A DNA stretch of 64,000 bases from Polydactylus sextarius (lineage: Eukaryota; Chordata; Actinopteri; Polynemidae), in the NCBI GenBank assembly GCA_016801845.1, contig CM028908.1, positions 26,606,547 through 26,670,546 on the forward strand, in the 5' to 3' direction. The translations under genes and the position numbers were made by a program. The notes under the pieces were generated by a model. That model saw nothing but the letters and a program-made list of their open reading frames with translations. It was not told the DNA's origin and searched no databases. Positions 1-10,671 of the stretch are shown here, in pieces (the stretch's first letter is position 1; every line of letters begins with the position of its first letter).

Positions 1-87
1 AGCATTAGCAGCTGTTTACTGACCAGTCTGTTCTTTACATGTTTGACATGTTTCAGTCTCTAACATGATGATTTGTTTGTCTTTTAG

Positions 88-126
88 ATCTGATCTTAAA
101 AGACAGGACAGATGAAAACCTCCCAG
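88..126 (+). CDS. Gene 1 linker mini-exon (39 bp)
   Basis: Acceptor TTTTAG ends at 87 and donor GTGAGT begins at 127. In phase 1 it reads D-L-I-L-K-D-R-T-D-E-N-L-P, a polar connecting peptide between a V exon (off-window) and the C-type exon at 464. It is the intact, empty-site version of the linker exon that is interrupted in gene 2 at 15584. Confidence 0.75.
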
Positions 127-3100
127 GTGAGTCGTGATGGTGATGACGTCACCGACCTCTACATCTCACCTGTGTGTGAGTTTGACCTCGACACGTCAGT
201 ATGTTCACCAGGTTATAATAATGTAGTTTAGTTCATTAGTCTTGAATTAAATGCTGAAGGTTTACAGTTGTAAATAATCAGTATATATAAATATCGTATC
301 ATGTCTCATCAAACAGATCTGGGATCTGTGACTGATGCTGACACTGAGTTTCTGTTTCTTCATGTTCATTTGTGTTTTCTTTCCTCAACAATCAACAAAA
401 CATCCTGGTGTTACATGACTGATCCTGAAAATGTTCTTCATTCTTTATTGTTCATGTTCTCAGGTGCAGCTCCAGAACCGATCATTGAGATACTTGGTGA
501 AACCAAGAACGGCGTCAAAGTGATGTGTGTTGTTGGACGAGCTTCACCAAAACCAGATGTTCAGTGGCAGGACAGTGCAGGAAACACTCTGACTGCTGAG
601 GAACAAAAGGTCACAAGAAATGGAGACATCATCCTCACAGCCACCGTGACAAAGACCGACAACTACACCTGTGTAGCTACACAGAAGGACATTTACCATC
701 AGATTCAGTCTATGACACATGTGACTGTCACTGGTGAGTTTCTTCTTCGTTCTTTGTTCTTTTTTCTATTATTTAAAATATGAGACTGAAGATTTAATGA
801 AACAAATTCATCACCAAACACACTGAGACTCAGACTTGTTGTTGTCTCTAATAAGATCAGAGTGTTTTATTGATCCTGATGAGTCGTTACAGTTTTACAG
901 AAGCAGTTAAACATCAATCACATGAAAAACAACATAAAGACTCAAAGATGCAGATGAGATTTATCTTCCTGATGATTTTATTATTTTATTGTTGAACTAG
1001 AAACTAGAATCTGACTCTAAATATAAACAGTGACTGATTGAATGTGTAAATGATGAATATTATCATATTTATGATGTGATGGGAGGAGACTCCTTCTCCA
1101 GCTGCCAGATGTGTTTTCTGACTCTTTGACTGTAACATCCAGGACACAAACCAGTCTCATCTGTAAATGAGCTGACACATTAACACACAGACTCTGTGGG
1201 TTTTGTAGTTTTAGATGATAAAATCTGTCTGTAGTGGCCCTTTATCTGGAAAAAACAAATTAAACTTTAAACCAAACATAATCAACATGGTGATGTGGTT
1301 TGACGCAGGCAAAAGATGATAAATGTCCAACCCTGATTCTTGCGTTTTGTTATGATTTATTTCAAAATTAATAAAACAATCAAGAGAACAAAGAAAATCA
1401 TGGCTGCTGGTTCCTCCCTTCCACTGGTAAAAACCATGTGCCCACCCAGGTGCATGCTGGTCCTCAAGGTGCCTGCCTACCTAGATAACTTCAGGTGTCC
1501 ACAGTGTGACCCAATTACCAACAAATAAACAAAAAATATGAACTATACAAATCTAAATATCCTAAACAATAACCAACAAAAATCATAAACAAAGACTAAC
1601 TCTACAAATAGCTCCTACAGTAACTATCCCAAAGAAACTTAAATATTCACATAATGGTGGCTTGAGGATTGAATTTGACTCCAGGTAAAACAAGGTTCTG
1701 TGTAAAGTTGTGCTCTTCTGGGTGATGTTCCCATTTACTGCAACAAAAACAAACACAGAACGTTACCGTGACAGTTTATGTAAACTGAACTGTTGTGCTT
1801 CCCCACCACCATCCAACTCTACTGATTTCCATCTTATTTCATGAACCTGCTGCTGGTGGTTACCAGTAAAACAGGAACAGACCTACACTACCCCATGGTG
1901 GTCAAACTTGCACAAAACATAAATGAAGAATGGCTCCTTCAAGTGTGTTGTTACGTGTTATTGAGAAGTGTAACTAGTATAATATTACTGAAATTTTATC
2001 TGTATGGTCTTACATTACTGTTACAAAGTCATACATTACTGTAATTACATCACCTTTATAACATGTTACATCCAACGCTGCAGTGAAACAGGCTGAACTT
2101 AGATTCTTCTCCAGTAAATGAAGCAACAGCTGCTCTTTGTTTGTGTCAGTTTGTGTCAGCTCAGTAAACACTGACAGGTTTATCACTGAAGCTTCAATCA
2201 TCACGTTTAACGTCCTTCAACTTTCTATAGAATTTGTTCTGCTACTAAATGATGTTAAAGTAGAATAATGTCACATGTTGTCTGAGGTCTGAACAGTGTC
2301 TCTGTTGAAACAGATGCTGTTTAATTTTCTGACATTCACTTCTGTACAACCTGTACTTGACCAGACTTTTCTGTCTAAAGTGGCTCAGTTCTCAGTCAGG
2401 TTGTGGCTACAACCTTTTATTAATGACTTCAAAGTGTATGTAGCTTTAAGAGCTGCAGCTTCCTGAGTGTAAAACTGTGTCTTTGGAGATTTCAGCAATA
2501 AGGAAGAGAGGAAGTCTGTAGTCCGTTCAAAATGTAATACGTTCAGGCTAGAGCATCTGTTGTACTTCAAGATCACGTTTCCTTACATGGACAACATATA
2601 TTGATATACTACCATGCTACTTTTAAAGCTGCTACGTGTCACTTTGTGCTACCGCTACATAGCTAACGTTAGCATTAGCAGCTGTTTACTGACCAGTCTG
2701 TTCTTTACATGTTTGACATGTTTCAGTCTCTAACATGATGATTTGTTTGTTTTTTCATCCAGACTTAAAAGACCTCTCAGGTGAGTCGTGATGGTGATGA
2801 CGTCACCGACCTCTACATCTCACCTGTGTGTGAGTTTGGCTCCACAGGCCTCAAAAAAAAAAAAAAATCTTTATTAACAAATTCCAGCATTACAAGGTCA
2901 ATACAAATCTAACATTCCAGTCAAAATGTAGCACATTTGACCAAGAAAAAATATGTAAACTCATACAAACAACAATATACCATTATTATAAATGAAAACA
3001 TAAAATAATATTAAAAAAACAGAAAGAGAATCAGAGATTTCATGTGGAATCAAAATACTTAAACTTTTATAAACACACAAGGCTTGTTTAGATTTGATAT

Positions 3101-5366
3101 GTTTTTAAATAAACATCTCATTCCTGAAAACCAACAACAGTGGTGTGATATTTGAAAATCTACATCAATGATAAAATATTTGACCTCAAAACACTTGATG
3201 TGTGTAAACGTCAGCGTCTTCAACTGACTGACATCATTGTGAAAGTTGTGTTTAGTTAAATATTGTTCATGTTGTTATATTAAGTGTGTTTTACTCAGAG
3301 GTTTATAATATTTATTCTGACATCACTGATCAACATCACTCACCTCAGTTGTAGTAAAAATAAAGAGGAAACTTTCAGCAGCTTCTCTGGGCTACCAGAG
3401 AAACATTTCTACTAATGTTCTCATCAGTTTTATCATTCTGACAGGATGATTAAATCAACTGTTTCTCACTAACATCATTAAGACCTGATGAACACAAGGA
3501 AACAACAAACACTGATGAATCTTTATTTTTCTGTTGTTTTTGTTTCCAGATAAACCATCAAATGTCACATTTTCATTTTTAGATCATTTTAGTAGAAACA
3601 CAAAAAATATTATGTCATATTCATATTCAAAGAAAAAAGATGTGAAAGAAACAAAATAACAATGTTTCTTTACTAATAATGTGTTTGTCTCATATAATCT
3701 GTTGTTCACAGGTGCAGCTCGAAAACCATATGTTACAATACTTGATGAAACCAATGACTGGTCACTGCTTCAGTGTGAAGTTCAAGGAGCTTCACCACAA
3801 CCAGATGTTCAGTGGCAGGACAGTGATGGAAACACTCTGACTGCTGAGGAGCCACAGGTCACAACAGATGGAGAACGATACGATGTTATCGTCAATGTTA
3901 AAGTGACCAAGACGGACACATATCGATGTGTAGTCACACAGAAGGAAATCTACCATCAGATTCAGTCTGAGATCAATGTGTATATTGGCGGTCAGTGATG
4001 TTTTAATCTTATTTTATTTATTTGTGAGTTCATAGTTTTCCTAAATGTTCAGTGTTTTCAGAGTGAACACAGTGAATTTTCTCTTAGTGAAGAAAATATT
4101 CACACTGAGTCTCTTTGACTTTGTTCAGACTGAAGACAAATCAGATGAGTTTCTCAGATCAGATGTTTAGGACAGACTGTCCACACTGTCTGCACACACA
4201 TCACCAACCATCTGCACAGGTTGCTGTAGTAACCACGTAGGTGTCAGTATCTACGTAGCCACGTCTCTCTGGATGTGATGATGTTATTGTGTGTTACGTT
4301 GTCAGTGACTCTAAAGACAGTTTGAAATGTGGTTTGAGCAGCCAGAGCGTCCAGACTGAGACACATCTGTAGAGATCAGACTGGAATCACATTTCAAACC
4401 AACTCCACATGTGGTTTGGACCTGATTTACAAAAATCACATTTCATGGGTTTTTTCTGTGCAGACTTTATAAACTCAATGTGGATGTGACACAAACACAT
4501 TTGATCTTGAAGTTGAATATGGACACACTAGTCGTTCTCTCTGTGCAGGTTATAACCAGTGTGTTGAACATAACACAGTACGTACACTTACACTCTGATT
4601 GTTTTCTGTCTTCAGAGAAACTCACTGGATCCACCAAAACTACCTGGTTGTTTGTAGTTGGGTTGTTTTCTGGAGTTGTTCTTCTTGCTGCAGCTCAGGC
4701 TCTGTGTTTCTTCAGAAAACTCAGACACAGATGCACAAACAGAATCAGAAACAGAAAAAAAGGTAAGTTTAAATCCTTGATTGTATGAACATATTCATGA
4801 TGTGTCACATCAACATAACAGATAATTAAATGTGTTTCATATCCAGAGTCTCAGCATCTTTTATCTTCTGAGACAGAAACTGTTGTTGGTTTTTACATCC
4901 AGTGCAGATGAACTGAGAACACACTCTGTGTATGAGGCCTCTGGTTTTAAGACTCAAACCAACAAGTGACGCTTCAGTGTTTTTATCTCCAAACCTGCTT
5001 TTATAAAAACAAAGTGGCTGAGAAACAGTCAGATATGTTTTCACCTCCACATGGAAGTTAAAGTAACACTCACTGGAACTGGTGGATTAAGTGAATATTC
5101 AACAGAGAAAATGAAAACACCTGACATCAACTCATTTATCAATATACATGACATTTTGTTGAAATTTAACTGAACAAAAGGTTTAAAAGATGATGGAGAA
5201 ATCAACTTGTGTTTGTGTCGACCTCCAAACTTCTTTGTGTATAAATAAGAGTTTATTTTATGTAACATGAACTTTTGTTTTCTTTTCTTCAGGTCCTGGT
5301 GTGGAGATGAGATCTGATCTCAGACCTGCAGATGCTGAACCAAATGAGAGAAACCAGTTCATCTGA
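88..5366 (+). CDS. Gene 1: butyrophilin/B7-like Ig membrane protein, 5' end outside the window
   Basis: Predicted cell-surface type I protein; leader and V domain would lie left of the window. Visible exons are 88-126 (linker), 464-733 (C-type Ig), 2763-2780 (linker), 3712-3990 (second C-type Ig), 4616-4762 (transmembrane) and 5293-5366 (tail, ending TGA). All joins are phase 1 and the assembled frame is open for about 275 codons. The two C domains come from different subfamilies: the first is like gene 2's, the second like those of genes 3-5. The change occurs just after a poly-A run at 2852-2866, so the gene looks chimeric. The tail is 17 residues shorter than its unspliced paralogues because TCA has become TGA at 5364. 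Function is inferred only from family resemblance (immune co-signalling or cell-surface recognition). It may be a pseudogene or simply a short-tailed form. Confidence 0.62.
464..733 (+). CDS. Gene 1 C-type Ig domain exon (subfamily 1)
   Basis: A 270 bp phase 1-1 exon with acceptor TTCTCAG and donor GTGAGT. The product starts G-A-A-P-E-P and has the Ig pattern: Cys in VMCVVGRA, Trp in PDVQWQDS, then NYTCVATQK as the F-strand Cys. The PKPDVQW motif is typical of butyrophilin/B7 constant-like domains. One N-glycosylation sequon, NYT, overlaps the F strand. Its near twin is 17310-17579 in gene 2. Confidence 0.88.
734..2762 (+). other. Gene 1 intron, no further exon seen
   Basis: About 2 kb, almost identical to 17580-19609. 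It contains a dispersed repeat around 1790-1945 (also at 18637-18790 and, more diverged, at 21930-22070). A leader-like block with repeated GCTAACGTTAGCATTAGC sits at about 2655-2680. Short open frames here carry no recognisable domain and are not called. Confidence 0.6.
2763..2780 (+). CDS. Gene 1 second linker mini-exon (18 bp)
   Basis: Acceptor CATCCAG ends at 2762 and donor GTGAGT starts at 2781. In phase it gives D-L-K-D-L-S. The duplicate at 19610-19639 is 30 bp, so the linker length differs between copies by whole codons. Such a short exon could be skipped without a frame change. Confidence 0.55.
2867..3711 (+). other. Gene 1 intron after the duplication breakpoint
   Basis: AT-rich non-coding sequence starting with a poly-A run and then unique relative to copy 2. 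The last part (about 3400-3711) leads into the acceptor CACAG of the next C-type exon. I see no gene in it. Confidence 0.5.
3712..3990 (+). CDS. Gene 1 second C-type Ig exon (subfamily 2)
   Basis: A 279 bp phase 1-1 exon, donor GTCAGT. The product begins G-A-A-R-K-P and carries LLQCEVQGASPQPDVQW, then YRCVVTQKE. It is nearly identical to the exons at 28604, 40581, 54125 and 56406. An R-K replaces the P-R or P-K after G-A-A in the other copies. Confidence 0.88.
4616..4762 (+). CDS. Gene 1 transmembrane exon
   Basis: A 147 bp phase 1-1 exon with acceptor TCTTCAG and donor GTAAGT. It encodes a short stalk (EKLTGSTKTT), a hydrophobic segment from WLFVVGLFSG through LCFF, and a strongly basic stop-transfer stretch with many Arg and Lys. 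There is no charged residue inside the membrane segment. It is longer than its paralogues (120 bp in gene 3, 114 bp in gene 4) through extra AAAQA and basic residues. Confidence 0.85.
5293..5366 (+). CDS. Gene 1 cytoplasmic exon with early TGA
   Basis: Acceptor TCTTCAG ends at 5292. It encodes the tail GPGVEMRSDLRPADAEPNER and then NQFI followed by TGA at 5364-5366. Genes 3, 4 and 5 have TCA at this codon and continue SPPEG to a donor or to a later TAG. The tail has no tyrosine, hence no ITIM or ITAM. Confidence 0.75.
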
Positions 5367-5634
5367 CCTCCAGAAGGTCTGTGGTTGGATCTCAGTCCTG
5401 ATTTCCTCCTGTAGAAGTTTACAAGTTACTGAAGCTGTGAAACTGCCTGTGATGTGATATCATCCTCTGTTTGATCGTGTGTGTGATGTGTGAATGAGAC
5501 TCGTTGTGTAAAACACTTTGAGTCCACATGAAAACTAGAAAAGTCTTTTTTAAATGTAGTCCAGTCATTTAGTGTGTGACACTTACAATGGTCAGTGGTT
5601 GTAATTAATTATTTTATACTTTTCTTTTCTTCAG

Positions 5635-5690
5635 GTGCTGATGTGAAGATAAATGAATCTGATCCCAAACTTCTTGGGACTGAGGTTTAA
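5635..5690 (+). pseudogene. Second cytoplasmic exon of gene 1, beyond the early stop
   Basis: Acceptor TCTTCAG at 5628-5634 is followed in phase 1 by A-D-V-K-I-N-E-S-D-P and a TAA at 5688. It is homologous to the second tail exons at 30363, 42338 and 58348. Because the previous exon stops at 5364, this exon would be 3' UTR unless the first tail exon is skipped, in which case it would be read in frame. Confidence 0.55.
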
Positions 5691-6339
5691 TGATCCACTT
5701 AAACCTCCTAAACGTCCTGAATGGGTTAAATATCTTAAATAAGCAAACCAACTAAACCGCATACAATAAGTGTAACTCAGGAGCAGTCATGGGAATAACG
5801 ACATACAAAACAACCAGTGTTACTAACAGCGTTATTTTTTTCATTAACGTAATCTAATTAATTACAATATCAATGGTTACAACGGCATTACCGTTACTGA
5901 CAATAATTTGAAGCTACAAAGTTTTTTTTTTCTGGAGCCATCGGTAAGGTAGAGGTGAAACCGCATGCTGATTGGATAAGGCCTGATTCACACCAAAACC
6001 TATGTGTGCGCGTGTCCGTTTTCATTTAAAATGCATGTTGACAGATTAGACCGTCATGCCCGGCTCAGAAACCGCACTGCAACTAGAAAATAGAAATCAA
6101 GTTGTACTTTCTAATCATCGTTTAAGATAAGAAAAGAAAAACAGAAAAACACAGACTTTGTTTGTTAAAGTGATGCCTGGTGTGAATTACACACATGCTC
6201 CCGCGCTGATCACTGTGTTTTTACAGTTGAATTCAAAGTTTCATTAAGGGGAGGGGGTTGAGAATCCAAATTCTTTATGTATTTAAACATTTTCAAAAGT
6301 AACACAATACTTACTTTCTCTGGTAATTAGTTACTAGTG

Positions 6340-6460
6340 TTGTAGTCAAGACACTGCCTTAACCAAGACACTGCTGAGACCGGTGAGTACCAAGACCAAG
6401 ACCAGACACACAAAGGCAAGATCGAGACCAAGGCCAAGTCCAAGACCAAGACCAAAAACA
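6340..6460. repeat. CCAAGACC-rich dispersed repeat
   Basis: Degenerate runs of AAGACCAAGACC and GAGACC words. A related copy occurs at 14535-14640. Both share the opening AAGACACTGCTGAGAC. The element class is unknown to me. Confidence 0.6.
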
Positions 6461-6566
6461 GACTAGATTGTCATGACATGATTAATCACATCAATTGTAG
6501 AAAAAAGGGCCTTGTGACATGACTAGTTAAAACATAATCACGGTTGAATCACCCGGATTTGTCATA

Positions 6567-6569
<3 letters not shown>

Positions 6570-6618
<49 letters not shown>
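6570..6618. repeat. (TA)n microsatellite
   Basis: About 24 uninterrupted TA units in an AT-rich context. Confidence 0.95.
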
Positions 6619-6619
<1 letters not shown>

Positions 6620-7436
6620 CTATATAACTAAGTAGGCCTGATGGAAAACAATTTATATGTATGTACAATTTATATGTTTAGACTTCAGCGAAAGGGACTG
6701 GTTATTGTTTAAACAGAGGACTTGACAAGTTTAAATTACTATTCCAACCATAAATGTCCAGTATCTGTGGACATTTCTCAGTAACATGTCCACATCTGTC
6801 TCACACATCACTGAATCCAACAATAATAGTCAAAATAAAAAACAGTTAAAAATACCATAGTATTTTTCCCTGTTCAATATGACTATAAATGGACACGACA
6901 ATAGACAGTTTATACCCTGATGGTGTTTGGCACGTGTTTTCAGTGTCACCAGCAGGAGGCAGTGTGGTGCTTTTTGTGGAAGTTTATCAGAGAGTTCTTT
7001 GGTTTTAAGGCTCCAGACCATTTAATTTTGTTCATAAACTGTCATTTGTCCATGTCGTTTGAATGTAGAATGTGTAGAGTTCCTGTTATATTGAATGTGC
7101 ATCTCGTAATAGTTGTTTTATATGCTGTTGAAATAAGTTAAAAGCAGATCTTCAACTAAAGCCACTTTATTGAATTAACAGCCACCGTCAATGTGTTTTC
7201 CCTCTTTAATTTCCACTGTGAGGTTTTGCCTGAGAAAATGTGATTGTTAATTAAGGATGTTGTTACTTTTTGGTTGTTAACTCAACATGTAATTGATGAA
7301 CTAGTGCACCTTTTGGAGACTGTTGCATTGAACTTCTGTGTTTGTTTTGTTGCTTGTCCAAAGTAGAACATGTATGTTGATTTATGATTAAATAACTTCT
7401 GTTGATTGTAGTTGTTTAACAGGAGATTGTTGTCTG

Positions 7437-7513
7437 ATCCATCCATCCATCCATCCATCCATCCATCCATCCATCCATCCATCCATCCATCCATCCATCC
7501 ATCCATCCATCCA
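7437..7513. repeat. (ATCC)n tetranucleotide microsatellite
   Basis: About 19 ATCC units. Read on the minus strand this gives an artefactual MDGW-repeat open frame that is not a gene. Confidence 0.95.
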
Positions 7514-8021
7514 CGACTGTCATTGATTTGAATAATTAAAATTCTACTTTGTGAACTTACAACTGTCAGTTTATTAGGAACACCAAGATAAAGCTAAGTC
7601 TGTCTGATCAACAGTAATAAATCCTCCATCATTAATGTGATGATGTTGAGTTTTGGTTGAATCAGTTTTAGACTCGTGTTGATTTGACTGTTTGATCACT
7701 GTGGAGGCAGCAGTTTGAGCAGCCGTTGTCTCATCCTGTTGTGTAAAAGTTGAGAATAGATGTTTCTTTGATTCTGTGAAAAGCTTCCGCCTTTTACCTC
7801 TGATGGACCGATGAAAGAGGAACTGCCAACTTGTTTCCTCTTTTGTACTTTCAAACATTATTTTTGCCTTTAATGACAGAGACAGTGTAGTGAGACTGAA
7901 AACAGGGAGGACAGTGGGGGAAAGACACGCTGGAAAGTTCAACGCCGTCAGGATTTAAAGTGGCAAATAATTTCACTGCAAGCGTGTTGCACATTAACCA
8001 CACAGCATCGTGTCACGTGAT

Positions 8022-8033
8022 GAAAATGAAAGT
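8022..8033 (+). promoter_or_regulatory. Candidate IRF/ISRE-like site upstream of the first leader exon
   Basis: GAAAATGAAAGT fits the GAAANNGAAA core bound by interferon regulatory factors. It lies 51 bases before the ATG at 8084 and just after an E-box CACGTG (8014-8019). Its function is inferred only from the match and position. Confidence 0.4.
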
Positions 8034-8083
8034 ATTTTGAGACACTTCAGTGTTCGTGTGAGGAGGCAGAAACTTCAACAACG

Positions 8084-8141
8084 ATGGATCTTCTTCCACT
8101 CGTGTGTCTCTGTCTCCTGACTTGGTCTGGAACAACGTTTG
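8084..8141 (+). CDS. Leader (signal peptide) exon, upstream copy
   Basis: Encodes MDLLPLVCLCLLTWSGTTF and then a phase 1 donor GTGAGA. It is a classic signal peptide, nearly identical to the leader at 10602 except that it lacks the last 12 bases. No V exon lies between it and 10602. It is therefore either an alternative first exon of gene 2 (phase fits) or a stranded leader left by a duplication. Confidence 0.6.
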
Positions 8142-9413
8142 GTGAGAAAACTAATGAATCAAACTGAAGTTTATTTATTTTCTCTGACTGTTTTTTTTAG
8201 TAATAGTTTAGTTTATTAGAAACACCAGGATAAAAATAAGTCGGTCTGATCAACAGTAATAAATCCTCCATTAATGTGATGATGTTGAGTTTTGGTTGAA
8301 CCAGTTTTAGACTCGTGTTGATTCGACTGTTTGATCACTGTGGAGGCAGCAGTTTGAGCAGCTGTTGTTCTCTTTTTTCACTGTAACTACTTTTGAACTC
8401 ACCGGGGACGATCGCAACACGTGACTACAACTGTCGCCAAACAAAATATCTGCTCACTTCAATTGAAAATAATTGTTTTACTTTCTCGAGTGCCGTCTGA
8501 GTCACATCACATGTGAACTATGTCTCCACACGTGGTCTCTGTCCATTTTTCATGTTTTAAAACTACATTGATGCTTCCTCTTTCTGTTATGTAGCCAAGA
8601 TGGCGACGGTTGAAGGTGAAAAGTGTCCGATGTTCCTCCATCGGTTGTTGGTTCGTGGTGCACTGTTTAGTCTGATGGTGGGAGACTTTTATTGTGAAAA
8701 ACAAAAGCTGTGTTAGTCTGCAGAGTAACTGAAGATCACATTAACTCTCTCTCTCTTCAGTCCATAATCAACCAACATCAGTTAACTCATGTATCCTACC
8801 AGACCCAGAGCCGTTAACATGGAGTTAGTCCAACTCAACAGCAGGCGGCCATGTTGTGACCCTTGGAGCAAATGTGAAGTGTTTAAGTACATTTTTTAAA
8901 TTTTCTCCACTGACAGACTCATTATCATTGTCTGACAACATGGAAAGCATCCTTACAAAAAAACCCTCCATGTGTTTTCACCCCACAAATTGTAAAGAAA
9001 CTCTAAAATGCCCACTGGTCGTCAGTTGTAGTTCTCAGTGTTTAACTTTCTTTTTATACAACTTTTAAAGGAAGAGATTCTTCATTTAATAGCTGATGAA
9101 TATATTCAGTGTGAACAAGCATTAAACAAAGTTAATGGTTTGGTTTCCCCAACCAAATCAGTCATGTTGTCTGGATAGCGAGCTGTTAGCCTTTTGGGTC
9201 CTGTCCTGTTTCCAGACCGGGGTCAGGGAGCAGGGCAGCTCGTCCTCCTCTGGGCCTGAGCCCAGTCGTTAATTTCCGGGTCCAGACAGCAGTGGGGACG
9301 CAGACACAATCTGGTCTTGATCTTGAAGGTTGCAGCCTTTATTTCTTGACTCAGCCCAACACATGTTCAAACACTAACTCCTCCATTTATAAGTGGAGTG
9401 ACACCTCTATATG

Positions 9414-9416
<3 letters not shown>

Positions 9417-9451
<35 letters not shown>
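9417..9451. repeat. (TTA)n microsatellite
   Basis: About eleven TTA/TAT units. Confidence 0.9.
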
Positions 9452-9540
9452 TACTCTTGCTGCTACCACTAGTACTATAGACTGTTACCATTATACTGTT
9501 ATTCTACTACTATCATTATTACATACATACTGTTGCTGTA

Positions 9541-9629
<89 letters not shown>
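9541..9629. repeat. Compound (TG)n(TA)n microsatellite
   Basis: About nine TG units followed by about 35 TA units. It generates spurious Y-I repeat open frames on both strands. Confidence 0.95.
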
Positions 9630-9632
<3 letters not shown>

Positions 9633-9892
9633 GTAGGTGTGTGTTGTATATAGATGTATGTGTGTATGTAATGTATGTATGTGTTTGTATGTATAAATGT
9701 GTATGTATGAGGGTATATGTATATATACCTAGTATCACTTTATACTATCATTAACAGCAACATAACAGTCTTACCAGCTGTATAACTACCGTCATCTTAT
9801 CGTTGTACTTTACCATGTAAACACATTACCTGCATTTTTATTCCTATTTTATGCTATTTTATTTTTATTGTATTTAAATATACCAGACTGCT

Positions 9893-9956
9893 ATGACAAC
9901 CTAATTTCCCTTCTGGGATGAATAAAGTCGTCTGTCTGTCTGTCTGTCTGTCTGTC
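9893..9956 (+). repeat. Retroposon 3' tail ending in (TCTG)n
   Basis: The sequence TTCCCTTCTGGGATGAATAA followed by AGTCG and a tetranucleotide run is the usual 3' end of fish LINE/SINE copies. No coding part is attached. Confidence 0.5.
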
Positions 9957-10452
9957 GCAACAGTACATTATTAATGTGAAATTGGCAAAATTTCCTAACA
10001 ACATTTAATTTAATTTAAACAAAAGTAACAGGTATGTTAAAAAATAATAATATAAGGAGTCTAAAGTTCAGATATACATGTTGAAAATGTATTTAGTAAA
10101 AATGAAACTTTTACAAAGTACATGTTCAACATGTATATCTGAACTTTAGACACAAAATAAATACTCAAGTAAAGTAAAGATACCTGAAAAATCCACTTAA
10201 GTATAGTAACTAAGTATCTGTACTTGGTTATTTTCCATCTGTGGTTAGGAAATGGTGGCTACGAGTCACGTGACAACCCTCTCTATATTAACTGCTCCAA
10301 CCAGACCAAGTGAAAACACTCTAGAAACACAACGTGTTATAAAAGTCGTCTGTTATACTTTATAATTCACATTATACATAAAAAAAAACACAACAAAGAA
10401 GCGGAATTATATAAATATATACCAGTGACAGCAGGAGCGTGTTTGTGGAATT

Positions 10453-10470
10453 GAAAGTGAAAGTAGAAAC
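10453..10470 (+). promoter_or_regulatory. ISRE/IRF-type element upstream of gene 2
   Basis: GAAAGTGAAAGTAGAAAC contains three spaced GAAA cores, matching interferon-stimulated response element and IRF/PRDM1-type consensus. It lies 132 bases upstream of the gene 2 ATG. Known role of the motif: interferon-linked transcription in immune cells. That it drives gene 2 is inference. Confidence 0.55.
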
Positions 10471-10601
10471 AAAGTGCGAAGGGAGGTGAACCAGTTTGAT
10501 CTGACTTGATACTTCAGTGTCGGTGTGATAAGGTTGAAGTTCTGTTGTATAGAAGTAGTAGAAGAAGTTATATAGAAATATAGACACTGACTTCAACAAC
10601 G

Positions 10602-10671
10602 ATGGATCTTCTTCCACTCGTGTGTCTCTGTCTCCTGACTTGGTCTGGAACAACGTTTGCTGATGGAAACG
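10602..10671 (+). CDS. Gene 2 leader exon
   Basis: MDLLPLVCLCLLTWSGTTFA followed by DGN and a phase 1 donor GGTGAG. It has a strong hydrophobic core, and cleavage is likely near SGTTFA. Compared with the 8084 copy it has four extra codons before the donor. Confidence 0.82.

Larger units (their letters stand above)
1..2866 (+). repeat. Segmental tandem duplication, copy 1 (pairs with 15489-19719)
   Basis: This block of linker exon, C-type Ig exon, introns and second linker exon is repeated at 15489-19719 with very few base differences. The second copy is about 1.36 kb longer, and almost all of that is the TTAA-flanked insertion at 15588-16941. Homology stops at a poly-A run near 2852-2866. 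After that point copy 1 continues into a C-type exon of the other subfamily, while copy 2 continues into its own transmembrane exon. The high intron identity points to a recent duplication or gene conversion. Confidence 0.9.
5691..8021. other. Intergenic region between genes 1 and 2
   Basis: No credible gene is seen. It holds a dispersed fish repeat rich in TAACG and TTACTG words (about 5780-6330), a CCAAGACC-rich repeat (6340-6460), a TA microsatellite (6570-6618), an ATCC microsatellite (7437-7513), and one copy (about 7585-7810) of a block found again at 8225-8370 and 11650-11800. Confidence 0.6.
8142..10452. other. Region between the two leader exons
   Basis: No V or C exon is present. 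Contents: a second copy of the block shared with 7585-7810 (8225-8370), microsatellites (TTA, TG/TA, TCTG), and a retroposon 3' tail at about 9893-9956 with AATAAA next to (TCTG)n. Inverted copies of AGATATACATG and its complement at about 10069-10140 form a small hairpin. Confidence 0.5.

Noticed and set aside
1340..1528. Short + strand open frame in the gene 1 intron
   Set aside because: The duplicate at about 18187-18375 has indels that break the frame, so it is not conserved as protein.
7282..7506. Minus-strand MDGW-repeat protein
   Set aside because: Product of the (ATCC)n microsatellite; no other coding evidence.
5691..8021. B30.2 (SPRY) exon downstream of gene 1 or others
   Set aside because: No LDP, WEVE or LYSF-like B30.2 motifs found in any frame after the TM exons.
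9411..9754. Overlapping open frames with Y-I repeats on both strands
   Set aside because: They are translations of the (TG)n(TA)n microsatellite.
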